From: Whitmania pigra
Lineage: Eukaryota > Annelida > Clitellata > Hirudinida > Haemopidae
Direction: 5' to 3'
Length of the DNA: 64,000 nucleotides
NCBI GenBank assembly: GCA_021613335.1
Contig: JAJTWR010000329.1
Coordinates: 2,134,501-2,198,500 of the forward strand
In this document: positions 44,401 to 56,590 of the stretch, in pieces
How the letters are laid out: each line of letters starts with the position of its first letter
Numbering within the stretch: the stretch's first letter is position 1
Made by a program: the position numbers and the translations under genes
The notes under the pieces: model-generated
What the model was told of the DNA's origin: nothing
Seen by the model: the letters and a program-made list of their open reading frames with translations, nothing else
Database searches by the model: none

Positions 44401-47400
44401 TATTACAATCTCCTTCGCAGACTTTCCCTCCTGCAGAAACACGTCTGCTTATTTTACTTTTCCAACGATTCCTGTGTGGAGGCTATTCTCGGAAAGTTTG
44501 TTCAACGTTTTCGTGAAAAGGAAAAGTAGAATAAAATAAAATTATTTTTAATAACTAAAAATATCAATCTTAAAAGACAAGAATATCATTTGTAATAAAT
44601 AGCAATAATACTTTTAATATTATTATTTCATAGTAAGAATAAAAATATTTTTGTAATAAATAACAATAAATTCTTAATAAAACAGAGCGCGTCGTCTCTT
44701 AGATGCACTGACGGAATCTTCCATTATATTATTATTGTTATTTATAATTATTTCGGTAATTTTAGCTTCGAGGTGTAATTTGAAAGTGAATTAAGGTCAT
44801 AACTTTAAGTGTGTGATCTAATAAAAGTTGTTGAACCAGGTATTTTAAATATTCATGAGGACAACAAAGAATTTCAAGCATGGTGCCCCCAGACAAAAAA
44901 CATCACGATAATTTCGTCGAACAATGATCATGCTTCGTTGTGCATAATAATTATGACTGCTATTTTAAATATTTAAATGTAATATTAATTATTAACAACA
45001 ACTATTATAGATACTTAATTATAATATAATCAAAAACTTATTATAGACTATGGCTGCTGCCTATTTTTCAAAATTTTTAGCAATTATAAATACCAAATTA
45101 TGACTTAAATAATGTAAAAATTATTCCAGCGACTTACTGATTCCAGCTCCACCGAGATGTCCCTGATCTCAAGTTGGAACTTGCTCTTATCCTTCTCCAA
45201 CTTGATGATCCTCAGTTTGGCCTGTTCCAGAAGCTCTTCCACTTCGGTCACACGTGCCAAGAGCTTGCGTCTGATTTGCAGGGATTTTAAGATGTTCGAG
45301 TTAGACGTTTTACGTTAATTAGAATATTTGTTAAAATATTTTAGAAATATCATCATCAAGTATGTAGTATGTAGTTGTATTAAGGTTTTTAATCAGTCTA
45401 AATATATACTAATCAAAAATTTGAATTATTTTGTAACATTGCATTACATAATATTTATGCATTACAATCAGTATTACCAAGCAGTTCGAATATTAATAAA
45501 TATTATAATTGCAACTGATACAAACGATAAAGACTAAAGATAATTTATTGGCATTATTAATTATTTATTAAGTACTAAGTTTAATAATTCTAATCACCTG
45601 GTGTCTTCCAACTCCTCACTAACAGCACCGATTTCGGCATCGTACTTATTCTTGAGGTTCTGGTAGTCAGTAAGTGCCTTCTGAAGCTGGTTGCGAAGGT
45701 TGCCCTGAGCGTCGATGTCCTCGTCATATTTCAGTTGCAGGCTCTCGAAATCAACCTGGAGGTTTGCCAGTTGAGCGGCCAACTGTTCTCTAAGCTGTCA
45801 GTGGAGTAATTTTAAGAATTAAAAAAAATCAAGAATTTTAAAAATTGATAATGAATTTTTTGCGGCACACATTTGGACTCCTTGATTGATGGTTACGAGA
45901 GTATTAAATATTAAAAAAAAAACAAAAAGCATTAATAAATTGCAACAAATAAATATGAAGATGAATTGTTGCAAATAAAAGTATTCAAGTTGTTCAGAAT
46001 TGCAAACGAAACTGACCCTGGTCTCCTCATCGAGTCTGTTCTTGAGGTCATCAACCTGCTGCTGGAGGAAGCTCTTTGCCTTGGCGAGGTCAGCGTTGCT
46101 CCTGTCGAGGTCTTGAACCTGGTGATGGAGGTTGTGGTTCTCTTGGGTCAAACGAGCCTTGGCTCCTGCCAAATCGTGGTTCTGTCTGCTCAGCTCATCG
46201 ACCTGAGCCTTCAACTTTCTGATGAGATCTTCTTGGGAATTCAGTTTCGATTCAGCGACCAGCTTTTAATAGTTTGAAATTGATTGTTATTATTCAGCAA
46301 CGAAATTTCAAGGTGGATCATTACTTTGTATTATTTTGTCAGAAATTATTTCCGTTGATGATGTGAGTTAATGTTTTGATAGCGAAACATTTTCTGGTGA
46401 TAAAAATTGACAAATTGTTAATCCAGGTAAATGCAATTCCATTTCACATTTAAGAGCTTCCATGAATAAAAGAATGTGCAATGGTTGAAACAAATGGTTG
46501 AACAAATTATTAATAATTACAAGTAGAACACAAAATAATTAACAAAAACATAATTTCATAATAATTAACATAATTTTAAAGCTGTTAATGAAAAACCAAG
46601 TACCTTCCCCTTGTTGGCGCCTTCAAGAAGTCCGGACATTGTTTCAATCTCGATTACCAGTGTCTGCTTGTCCTTGTCACCCCTGAAGAATATTCGAAAT
46701 GAAAAGCAACGAAAGATTGCATTTTTTTTTATCTAAAAGCAAAATAAATGTTGAAAGGATATCAGAATATTATTACAGAATAATTTCTTTTGAAAAGAAA
46801 CTGTTTTGATGAATATTTTAAACGCAAAAAGATGTATATTTTATCTAAAAATTTATCAACTTTTGAGAAACATGCGAAGAAAATAAATGTTTTTTTAAAC
46901 GAAAAATTCTGAAATTTTTGCAAGATATGAACAAATCGCTTTTTGGAAAAACAAGGGGGAGAAAATCAACAAAATAAACAATCAACACAGCACCGTTAAC
47001 AACAGCAAGAACAACAACAACAACAACAACAATAACAACAGCAACAACTACAATTACTTGGATTTGTTCCTGCCGAGAAGCTCCAGTTGTTCTGTCAACT
47101 CGCAGACAGTTTCCTGGTGCCTCTTCCTGAGTGCTGCCTCCGAGGTCTCGTGCTGGATGCTCAACAATTCGAATTCCTTCTTCAACTTCTGCAACTCATA
47201 CTCTCTCCTGCGAACGAGTTCGCTCTGAAAAAAGAAAAAAAAATTGTTCATCTTTCTTCGTTCTGTTTTCAAAGAATTAATGACGATTATTAACTTTAAA
47301 TATTTAATGATTTCTTTAGAATATTTTTCCTAGAAATGTCGTTACAAAGGGAATTCAAACGTTAATTAGCCAAAGACAAAACTCTAAATAACAAGTAACT

Positions 47401-48991
47401 TAATTAGGACGACATTAGCAGCCATGGGGGACGATTACTTGGAGCACTCGTGTAGTACAGGTGTTCTCGGCAGGGCAGGTGTGCTCGTAATTTGTTTTCA
47501 AAGATGGCGTTATTATGACATATAAGTACACGGCCTTCTCCATAAGCTCCTGGATGCAAGGAGGATGAAGAGATGGGCAGAATAAAAAGGTGGAGAAGAA
47601 AAAGGAGGACTTTGATGAATATATACGAATGGGATCGTTGTGTGCCAGGAATGAGTCACATGTATGCGCGTGCGTGACAGAGCAGATTGAGACCATCCGA
47701 GTCGAAGGGAGACCCCCCCTGGGCCTTCGGGTGGTGATAGAAAACCTAACCAAGCCACATAAATTAGGATGGTCGGGTTTAAAAATGAAAGTGAAACAAG
47801 AACCGGGGGCGCAAGAGACGTGATCAGCAATAGTGTCGTTTCCTGTCTCACGGACAATTACGCACACTACCGTCTCTATTTGCAGCGACTATTTTATAGC
47901 TTCAGATTTGGCTTGGCAGGAGATCCAATAGAAGGAAGGAAGGGAGGGGGTACGATGGATTGTCGGGGAGAATTGATAAGCAGCATTGATAAGCAGCATT
48001 GATAAGCATCAGATCTATGCTTGAAGAACCACTGGTCGTAACCATAACGACTGAAGTTCTACAAGAAATCATTTCGACGGGATGTGAAATGGAAATAATT
48101 AATAAAGCATGAAAAATTCCAAGAAACATCAGTCATTAGAGGGTCCATGCACCGCTAATTACTGAGCTTCTCAACGACTGACTTTAAGTTCGTTGCAACT
48201 AATTAATTACTCTTTTGGTTCTTTTTCTGGAAATGTTTTGGAAAATCACTCGCATGGTTGCATCACTCGACATTTGAAGAAAATTTGGAAAATATAGAGA
48301 GGAGGCGGATGAATACACCAAGGGCAGAATATCGACGTGAGTCTGTTTTTGGAATCGAATTGCCAAAAGACGAAGAAAGATGGGACAGAGGGATGACCTC
48401 CATCACCCCAAGGACTCCAAAATATCCCGGTCGATGTTTGTGGACAACGCGTGCTCAATGAAGCGTGACCGAATGAGTCGTCCACGTCAAATCACGACTG
48501 GCTGTTATGCTCACGTTACTAGTGACCAAATACCACCGCAGACATTTAGTCTTTTTAGGAGGGCATTAGTTTTCTATCGGATGTCTTATTTCCTTCTAAA
48601 TAACTCACCTGGGCAGCTGCTATTCCATCGGATTCCTCCAGTCTTTCTGAAATGCTTTCCAGTTGGAATGATACCTCTGCCAAGTCTTTTTCAGCCTGTG
48701 TTATTATTAACAAATTATTTTTTATTATTAATAAATTATTGATAAAGATTGGAGATAAAAATAAAGATAAAATTATTGTAAATATTGATTATTAAAAAAC
48801 ATATTCTTGTAATTTACAGTAGTGAGTTTACTGATAGCATATCTGTTCATGTGACATTGTGGCATGACATGCGTGTCATCAACATCGATGATATTGTGAG
48901 GACTTGAAAGAAATATTAAAATAATAATTAAAAATCATAATAAAGCCAATTATCAAATTTTGATATTTATTTTGCAATAATAATAATAATA

Positions 48992-49069
<78 letters not shown>

Positions 49070-49094
49070 TAATAATAATAATATAATAATAATA

Positions 49095-49183
<89 letters not shown>

Positions 49184-52100
49184 TTCATAATAATAATAAA
49201 AGTTTTTGTTTTTCTTGCTTGATTTTTTTTACAACGTTTACAATATTTATTAAATCAAACAAACAAACCGTTATATACACAGACATAAAAACAAAAAGTG
49301 AAAGCGAATAAATTCAAATAAACCCAAAGGGCCAGCCTTAAGGAAGCACGCGCTTCCGCTGTCGGACTGACCCTGAAAGTAGTTATATACAAATCATAAG
49401 CTATACACATCCACGCAATAAATATTGTTTATAAGACATTTTAAATAGTAAATAAAGTAATTTGAAAGGGCATGTGTTTAACTGAGTTGGGTCCTTATTA
49501 GATGAAGGTATGGAGGAGTAAAGTCTTGGGCCATAACATTGAATTGAGAATAATTTAAGGGTAGATTTAGAGAAAGACAGTCTATATTTATGTGTATTAC
49601 GTAGAAAGTGTGAAGGATTATTGTAATTATTGCTTGATATGAAAAAACCAGAGAATATTTTGGGAAGAGAATTTAAATCACATGAAAACACGAAAAAAAC
49701 TAATAGTTAAAAAAATTCGTTTTGATTGATTTCATATTGCCTGAGGTCTCTGGATGAGACTTGGCAATGTTGATTTCAGCCGTGTTTGACTTTGATTAAA
49801 ATAATAATATATCATATATATATATATAATATTAATATAATAATTTATCACATATATATATAATAATAACATTAATATAATAATATATCACATATATATA
49901 TAATAATAATATTAATATAATAATATATCACATATATATATATATATATATAATATATTAATATAATAATTTATCACATATATATATAATAATAACATTA
50001 ATATAATAATATATCACATATATATATAATAATAATATAATATAATAATATATCACATATATATATATATATATATAATAATATTAATATAATACTATAT
50101 TATTATTAATAGTATATCAATTATATATTAATTATAGTAATTAATAATATAACAATTATTATTATTATATATAATAATATAATAATAAATATCAGTAGAA
50201 AGTGATAAAGCTATTGGTGATGACCACAAAATAACAAGAACATCGAAACAATTACAAATCGCTGAACGGGAATTCCGCTCAGATTAAAACCATTCGAAAG
50301 TGCGTCACGTGTCTGGAAAGATGGAAGAAAGTGAAAGATAAAGAAGGAATGACGAGGAGGAGGAAGACGACGAAGACTTGGCGACTTGAATGGTAGAGTA
50401 GAGTAGAATTGGGGAGTTAGAGAGGGTTGTGATGATAAAAATCGAACCCATGACGAGAGTGAACTGCGCCCATAAACGTCAATATCTTCTCAGGCGCTCC
50501 ACTGGTTACCTAGAGGAGCGGAATTTTAATATTGCCGAAGTTTTATTTCCATCCCAGGATTTCGTGCACTTTCCAGGATTTGATTAAACATTATTAATAA
50601 ACACGGTCAGTGAGAGATGGAGAAAGATTTACAGCCGTGAGTCAGTTGTGATGATGATGATGGTGGTGGTGGTGATGATGATGGTGGTAGTGGTGGTGAT
50701 GGTGATGATGGTGGTGGTGATGATGGTGATGATGATGATGATGATGACGACGACATCGAAAAGCAGTCTAGGCGATTAGCTGGAGCTGAATCAGCACGTT
50801 TGAATTGGGTCGAAAGGTGGATGGAATAGTGGATGACGAATGGAGGAAGTGGAATTTTCATCATCTTGTTGCGTGCCCGGTTGATGATCCGGATGGGAAA
50901 GTGGGTTCATCCGCGGACGATGACGTACAAGTCGAAATCAAAATTTACTGCCGGTGGAAAACGTTTTCAAAAAGAACATACCTAATTGTTAATTAACAAT
51001 AAATAATAACTAATAATAAATAATTACAAATAATTATAAACATCAACAAAAACATCAGAAGACAGCATAATTTAAATTAACACGAGTTGCAAAAGCAAAA
51101 CGCTGAACCTTCAGACGAAGAGCCCTTTCCTGGTCTGCTGCTTCTTCCAGCTCCTTGATCTTCAGCTGCAAATGAAAGACTTTCCACTCAATTTTTCTGG
51201 CGTTTTTTCTTCGCCATAAATTCCAATCCGATGTATATTTGTCAGACACGAAACGAAATAACGAGGAACAGCACAAGGACAGTGTACTGAACAGCAACGG
51301 TGTACAAATTTGCCAATAACATCTTATTTATTTTATCATGGTAATGTTTGAATTTCACACCTCGATACGGTTGGCAGAGCTGGGCGAAAGACCCCTGTAG
51401 ACCTGGTAGTGGTGGAGTTTCTGGTAGCTGCCATCTGAACCGAGGTCCACAACTCCTAAACCACCTCCGCTACCCCCGGATGAGGTAACAGTCGTTCTGC
51501 AAAAGAAATTTCGAAAATCACTTCTATTTTCTTTTATTATTCGAAAAATATGGATTAATAAAATGTTTAAAGCTCGTTTTAATTTAAAAAAAAAAACTTA
51601 AATAAAATAAAGTAAAATGTATCACGGCGTGCATGTTCCAAGGAGTAGATTGGTGAATTGAAGGCTTCGTTGCGAGTGAAGATGAGGCGCGGAAGTGCCA
51701 ATAAATTGGAGGGGAACCTGTTCGTCCGACTTTGTTCATGGAAAGGAGTTCATCCATGCGTGGCGGTTTCTAATCGCACAATCTTTTCCAAGGATTTTAT
51801 TGCGTTTATTACCCTCCTTATTGTTGGATTGATGCTTTACGCTCATTTCCTTGTGCAGGTCTTCACAATTGAAACGCAATTTCCGCATTCCTTTTTTGCT
51901 TCCATTTTTCCAGATGAACATTTTCCCATCCTTTCGAAATTGTACCTCCATTTCCGACATGACAAAGTAACTCTCAAAATTTAAACATCTCTCAAATTGA
52001 TTCATCAAACGTCCTCAGAAAGTGAAAAATCTGAGAAATTTCATTCGGACACTTTCCGCTTTCTCGAAATATTTCGGGGAATTAAAATTATGAACTCTCT

Positions 52101-53012
52101 GGATGTTTTGAGTTAACTAGAACTTTTGAAAGCGTCCAAAACAATTTTAGAGTTGATCAAAAAAAAAAAAAAAATTTAACAAGACGTGACTAAATCAACT
52201 GCGCGAAAGTTGCAAAGAAAACTCGTCGCCTCTCACGTCCGTGACATCGTCTCGCGAACACACATTCCTGACTGAAATTCACGGCCTCCTAGTATTTGTT
52301 CTTCCGTGATTTACACCTCAAAATCGAAGGACGCCTTCGCACATTTCAAAAAGGAATGAATGAGATTACGAAATCAAACCCGGGAAATTGGCTTCCCCGG
52401 GTTTGTTAATCATGGCGAGTTGCTTTCGCACAAACATTTGTGGTCTCGTGAATGCGCGGGTGAGAGATTTCCAGGAAAGCTCCTGTTGGTGGCGCGTAGG
52501 AAGGATTGCATTGGAAATCGTTTGAGATACCCTGGGGCTTTCACAACCGTTTCCAAGTTCAGCAGGGAATTCTTCCAGTCAATCAAAACAACGATTAATT
52601 TCTCTCAAAATCTCAACCCGCAAAATTTGCCAGGCCATCCATCACTTTTCCTTTCGTTTCTCAACGCCGCTACACGTCATCGACGTCGTAGTCGTCATCG
52701 TTTTCGGACTCTCATTTGCTAATGAGTTTATTCGTTAATGGGATTATCACTTGAGAATCACGTCCATCCTCATTGAAGAGACTAATTTAAATTATTTTTA
52801 GTAAATGAATTTAATCAATAAATGTTAATGCTCAAGTGATAGTTCAGGATTTCTTTCAAATCGATGCTTAGTAAGAACATCAATAAAAACACATTACAAG
52901 AAATCAGAAAAAAAAGCAGAAGAGAAATTAATGAAAATCATTATTCATTTCGTAGAAAAGATCAAAAGACTCGCCTCTTGACGGTGCGCTTGACGACAGT
53001 TTCGTTGGACAT
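41428..53012 (-). CDS. Paramyosin, complete, 16 coding exons, 889 aa
   Basis: Coiled-coil rod forming the core of invertebrate thick filaments. Exons are 53012-52975, 51496-51361, 51165-51109, 48695-48609, 47224-47058, 46682-46604, 46262-46017, 45794-45598, 45270-45138, 43962-43746, 43552-43312, 43195-43000, 42732-42604, 42494-42123, 42005-41805 and 41601-41428; all phases agree. The non-helical head begins MSNETVVKRTVKR and is Gly/Ser-rich, then the rod starts around IKELEEAADQERALRLK and runs as heptads with no globular domain to EEAERHQAQD. A basic non-helical tail ends VTREVTRVVRV. Length fits paramyosin (about 870-890) and excludes a myosin heavy chain, since no motor is present. Introns 1 (AGAG|GCGAGT) and 12 (AAG|GCAAGT) use GC donors. 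The exon 3 end (AAG|GTTCAG) is the least certain junction. Intron 3 holds a LINE fragment and satellites. Confidence 0.93.
42748..42755. promoter_or_regulatory. CRE palindrome in paramyosin intron 12
   Basis: Perfect TGACGTCA, 15 bases inside the GC-AG intron 12 near its acceptor; an E-box-like CACGTG lies just beside it (42738-42743). Function is speculative. Confidence 0.25.
48978..49192. repeat. (AAT)n microsatellite
   Basis: About 215 bases of nearly pure AAT repeats in paramyosin intron 3, directly beyond the 3' end of the LINE fragment at 49235-49700. It may have grown from the element's tail. Confidence 0.95.
49235..49700 (-). mobile_element. LINE 3' fragment inside paramyosin intron 3
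   Basis: Minus-strand translation gives the end of a non-LTR reverse transcriptase: FLRNTHKYRLSFSKSTLKLF, SIQCYGPRLYSSIP (the GP--W-SLP motif family), then TCPFKLLYLLFKMSYKQYLL. The 3' UTR carries a hairpin GGAAGC-ACGC-GCTTCC (49342-49357) inside a wider GGGCCAG...CTGACCC pairing (49329-49373). The element ends near an AATAAATATTG (about 49250). A second copy in opposite orientation is at 56150-56590. It is truncated at its 5' side. It lies in the same orientation as paramyosin. Confidence 0.75.
49800..50190. repeat. AT-rich minisatellite
   Basis: Six to seven degenerate units of about 40-55 bases built on ATATCACATATATATATAAT followed by AATAATATTAATATAAT, in paramyosin intron 3. The internal TA-runs vary in length from unit to unit. 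Confidence 0.85.
50650..50755. repeat. GATGGTGGT-type triplet repeat
   Basis: Imperfect GAT/GGT triplets in paramyosin intron 3. Confidence 0.85.
52792..52801 (-). promoter_or_regulatory. MEF2-like site in paramyosin intron 1
   Basis: Minus-strand CTAAAAATAA fits the MEF2 consensus YTAWWWWTAR and sits 174 bases into intron 1 of a muscle gene. MEF2 control of paramyosin is known in insects. In AT-rich DNA such matches also occur by chance, so this is a candidate only. Confidence 0.3.
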
Positions 53013-53805
53013 CTTGACACAAAATCAAACTAAACTTCGAGAAGAAATTCAAAGACTGTCGAGTACCACTCCTGATTCTGAAACAATTCGCGCTGAGATC
53101 GACGCTCGAGGAGGCTGGAGTTATGCCAAACTCTGAGATGGAGAAACTTTAAAGAAGCAGCCACTGCAGCCTTTGCTCATCCAGCTGCAAACCTCGAACC
53201 AGCAACGACTGAGCGGAAAAGTTTCTTTCAAGGAGCCTGCTGCACGTTGTTGCTCTGAGAGTGAATGGTCCGGGTATGTTGCTATTCGTGCGAAGTTTCA
53301 GATATGAAATTCATCTCCATCGGAACTCTTGAAACGATCGTAAAATTTCAGACCTGAACGGATCATGTTTCCATATTGTGCCCCTCTTGTTCCGTGCACA
53401 CATTCCTCTCCAATCGTCAGTCGACACCTGGCATTAAATTCTTAACGGATGTTAAGATCTTCCAGGGGGCAGATTAGCTTTTCAATTGACGACAGCAATT
53501 TCAATGATGAGTCAAAAAATTCTTTGAATCTCTTCTGCCTTCTCCAGGTGAATACTTTCTTACCATTCTCTCCAGTTGCAAAGAAAAATTTGAAACATGC
53601 GTCTATAAATTGAGCGCCAGTCCCATCGTTCGATACATCCGCCTTCAAAACCACTAGGGTGATGAGTGCCTGGCTTTTGGGCGCGGGTTAAGCCCCCCAT
53701 AAAAATCCTCGCGTTGTCTTAAATCTTTGGCAGTAAATTGATTTCATAAAACTTCCAGTAAAACTGCGCATGTCGGCTGCCCACGAGGCGGGAAATAATT
53801 CCTTC

Positions 53806-53845
53806 TGACGTCATCAACCCGGACGACCTCACAAAAATGACGTCA
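53806..53845. promoter_or_regulatory. Two perfect CRE palindromes upstream of paramyosin
   Basis: TGACGTCA occurs at 53806-53813 and again at 53838-53845, 32 bases apart start to start, about 0.8 kb upstream of the paramyosin ATG. Just beside them is GGCGGGAAA (53788-53796). CREB/ATF-type bZIP proteins bind this palindrome; use here is inference. Confidence 0.4.
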
Positions 53846-54330
53846 TTGCTCTTAAGGAATTTATCGCTTTGATTCACAGTTTGTTCGTAATTTAATTTCT
53901 TTACTTTGTAAATCATTTATTCCGAAATACAATTAAAACTTATATTGGACTTAAAAAAAACAGTACCAACAATTCAAGAAGTAAAAACAGCATTCAACAT
54001 ATTCAGGGATAAAAATTAAGCAGCAGACTCGAGATTGGAATGGCGGGAATTGTTTGAATGAACAGTTTTTTGACTCTGAATGATTGAATGAAATAATAAT
54101 ATTATTGTTATTAATTACATTCTATACATTAAGATTGTTATTATTATTATTTATTTATTATTATTATTAATTATGATCATTGAGACAACAATTATGACAA
54201 CAATGGCTTGGGTAACTTGAATTAGTTTGAAGAGCGAAAGAGTTGCAGTTTGGAATGTCAGAGAAATTCCATCTTCGAGGAGCTGCACGTTGAAACTGCT
54301 GAGGTTTTCAAATGTAGCATCGTCTTGGGG

Positions 54331-54340
54331 CTAAAAATAA
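54331..54340 (+). promoter_or_regulatory. MEF2-like site 1.3 kb upstream of paramyosin
   Basis: CTAAAAATAA, the same sequence as the intron 1 candidate. Same caution about AT-rich background. Confidence 0.25.
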
Positions 54341-54364
54341 TTGCATGTGCTCTGTTATGATATA

Positions 54365-54409
54365 CTCATTATTATTATTATTATTATTATATTATTATTA
54401 TTATTATTC

Positions 54410-54498
<89 letters not shown>

Positions 54499-54516
54499 AT
54501 TATTATTATTATATTA

Positions 54517-54553
<37 letters not shown>

Positions 54554-54559
54554 TTTAAA

Positions 54560-54593
<34 letters not shown>

Positions 54594-54600
54594 GATGTTG
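54365..54600. repeat. (ATT)n microsatellite
   Basis: About 230 bases of ATT repeats with few interruptions. Confidence 0.95.
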
Positions 54601-55344
54601 TTGTTGTTGTTGTTATATTTGTATTGTAGTTGTTTCAACAATTTATAGAATTATTATTTTTGATGTCGTTTGCAATGCTAATAAATGTAATTAAATAATC
54701 AATTGTGATGTAGTGAGGATAGTGATGATGATCATGATCATGATGACGTTGAAAAAGGCAATGATAACATTTGCACATCACGTGAGAGCAGTTGCTTGAT
54801 GCACAAAAATTTGTAAGCATCTTCTACGAAGGATAAATGAGTGAATGAATGAAATGCAGTATTTATGTTGCTATTTTTGGAGGTTGCAATTTACAATCAT
54901 AATAACAATAATATTTTCATAATAATAATAAAAATAATAATAATAATGATAATAATAATAATAATTTTATTATATATAATTATATTATACATTATAAATA
55001 TTATTAATTAATATATAATATAATTATTGTTATTATTATGGACAATAATAGTAGTAGTATTAATATTAATATTGTAATAGCCGAATTATAATAACAACAA
55101 AAGTAGTAACATTAATAATATTTGCAGCCAAACAGTGCTACTAACCGGGCCACGAGGGTAACTTTATAATCCCCGCAGCTCACCTTTGACCTCCATAAGG
55201 TCATGGCACACGCTAAGTGGTCTCATTACTCCATAAGTCCTCCGTCCAGCCAATTAAAATGGACTTGCTGTTACTTCATTAAGTCCTTGTTATCTTTTTT
55301 CATTCCAAAATTGCTCGCCATCCATTCATTTTCCTCTCATTAAA

Positions 55345-55430
55345 ATGAGCAAAGATGATGATGACGATGATGATGACGTTGACGATGACGGTGATGATGA
55401 TGGTGACGACGATGCCGATGATGATGATGG
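55345..55430. repeat. GATGAC triplet repeat
   Basis: Imperfect GAT/GAC triplets. Open frames through it are low-complexity artefacts. Confidence 0.85.
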
Positions 55431-55514
55431 ATATAAGGGTAATTATGATAAGCGGTTATAATTTATTGCTTTGAAAAGGTCGTGAAAGTCTATCAATAAT
55501 AATGACTCATTGTC

Positions 55515-55564
55515 ATCGTCAAGGTCGTCATCGGTCATCGTCATCATAATCATCATCATCATCA

Positions 55565-55652
<88 letters not shown>

Positions 55653-55687
55653 TCATCATCATCATCATCCATCATCATCATCATCAT

Positions 55688-55720
<33 letters not shown>

Positions 55721-55745
55721 GTCATCGTCACCGTCATCACCATGA
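55515..55745. repeat. (CATCAT)/(CATCGT)n microsatellite
   Basis: A compound array: CATCGT hexamers in the middle flanked by pure CAT triplets, about 200 bases. Confidence 0.95.
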
Positions 55746-56149
55746 CAACAACATCAAGACCGTCATCATTAAAACATGAGTTCATCTGAATGCGTTGAAA
55801 TTAATTTGGATTTGTAAAAGTGACGAAGCTATTGATGATGAAAAATTGTTTTAAATATGTATAAAATTGTAATAAACATTATTAAATTATAAATTATTTC
55901 AAATATGATTGCGCTCCTGTCGTTATCTTAAACGGAGACTAGATTTTTGGATGGATGGACAAATGGACGAGTTTTAACTGACGAACAAAAATATCGCAAC
56001 ATTCACTGTAAAGTCGACATTGTTGGAATGTTTTACAACTTTCTCCTCATTCTTAACAATTCCTACTTTGACAACAACACAACGAAACACATGTTGAGGG
56101 CTGAAAATATTTCATGATGGAAATACACTGAAAGTTAATTGCTAACAAT

Positions 56150-56590
56150 AGTATGTTAAATATACCACAAATTCGTAATTTACAAATTGCTCTTTTCATG
56201 TTTTCATATGATTTAAATTCTCTTTCCAAAATATTCTCTGGTTTTTTCGTATCAAGCAATAATTACAATAATTCTTCCCACTTTCTACGTAATACACATG
56301 AATATAGTCTGTCTTTCTCCAAATCTACACCTAAATTATTCTCAATTCAATGTTATGGCCCAAGACTTTACTCCTCCATATCTTCATCTAATAAGGACCT
56401 AACTCAGTTAAACACATGCCCTTTCAAATTACTTTATTTACTATTCAAAATGTCGTACAAACAATATTTATTGAGTGGAATTGTATAGCTTATGATTTGT
56501 ATATAACTACTTTCAGGGTCAGTCCGACAGCGAAAGCGCGGGCTTCCTTAAGGCTGGCCCCTTGGGTTTATTTGAATTTATTTTGTGCTT
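56150..56590 (+). mobile_element. LINE 3' fragment, second copy, opposite orientation
   Basis: Plus-strand translation DLNSLSKIFSGFFVSSNNYN, FLRNTHEYSLSFSKSTPKLF, SIQCYGPRLYSSIS and KMSYKQYLL is nearly the same as the minus-strand fragment at 49235-49700. The 3' UTR also matches (GGGTCAGTCCGACAGCG and on), with the hairpin partly decayed, but is cut short after TTTATTTGAATTTATTTTG. It forms a widely spaced inverted repeat with the first copy. Confidence 0.75.

Noticed and set aside
47415..47867. 150-codon minus-strand frame in paramyosin intron 4
   Set aside because: No recognisable domain, and two other overlapping frames are open too; it lies within an intron bounded by good splice sites.
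49800..50100. Regular repeats resembling a CRISPR array
   Set aside because: Units are degenerate and wholly AT with no unique spacers; this is a eukaryotic minisatellite.
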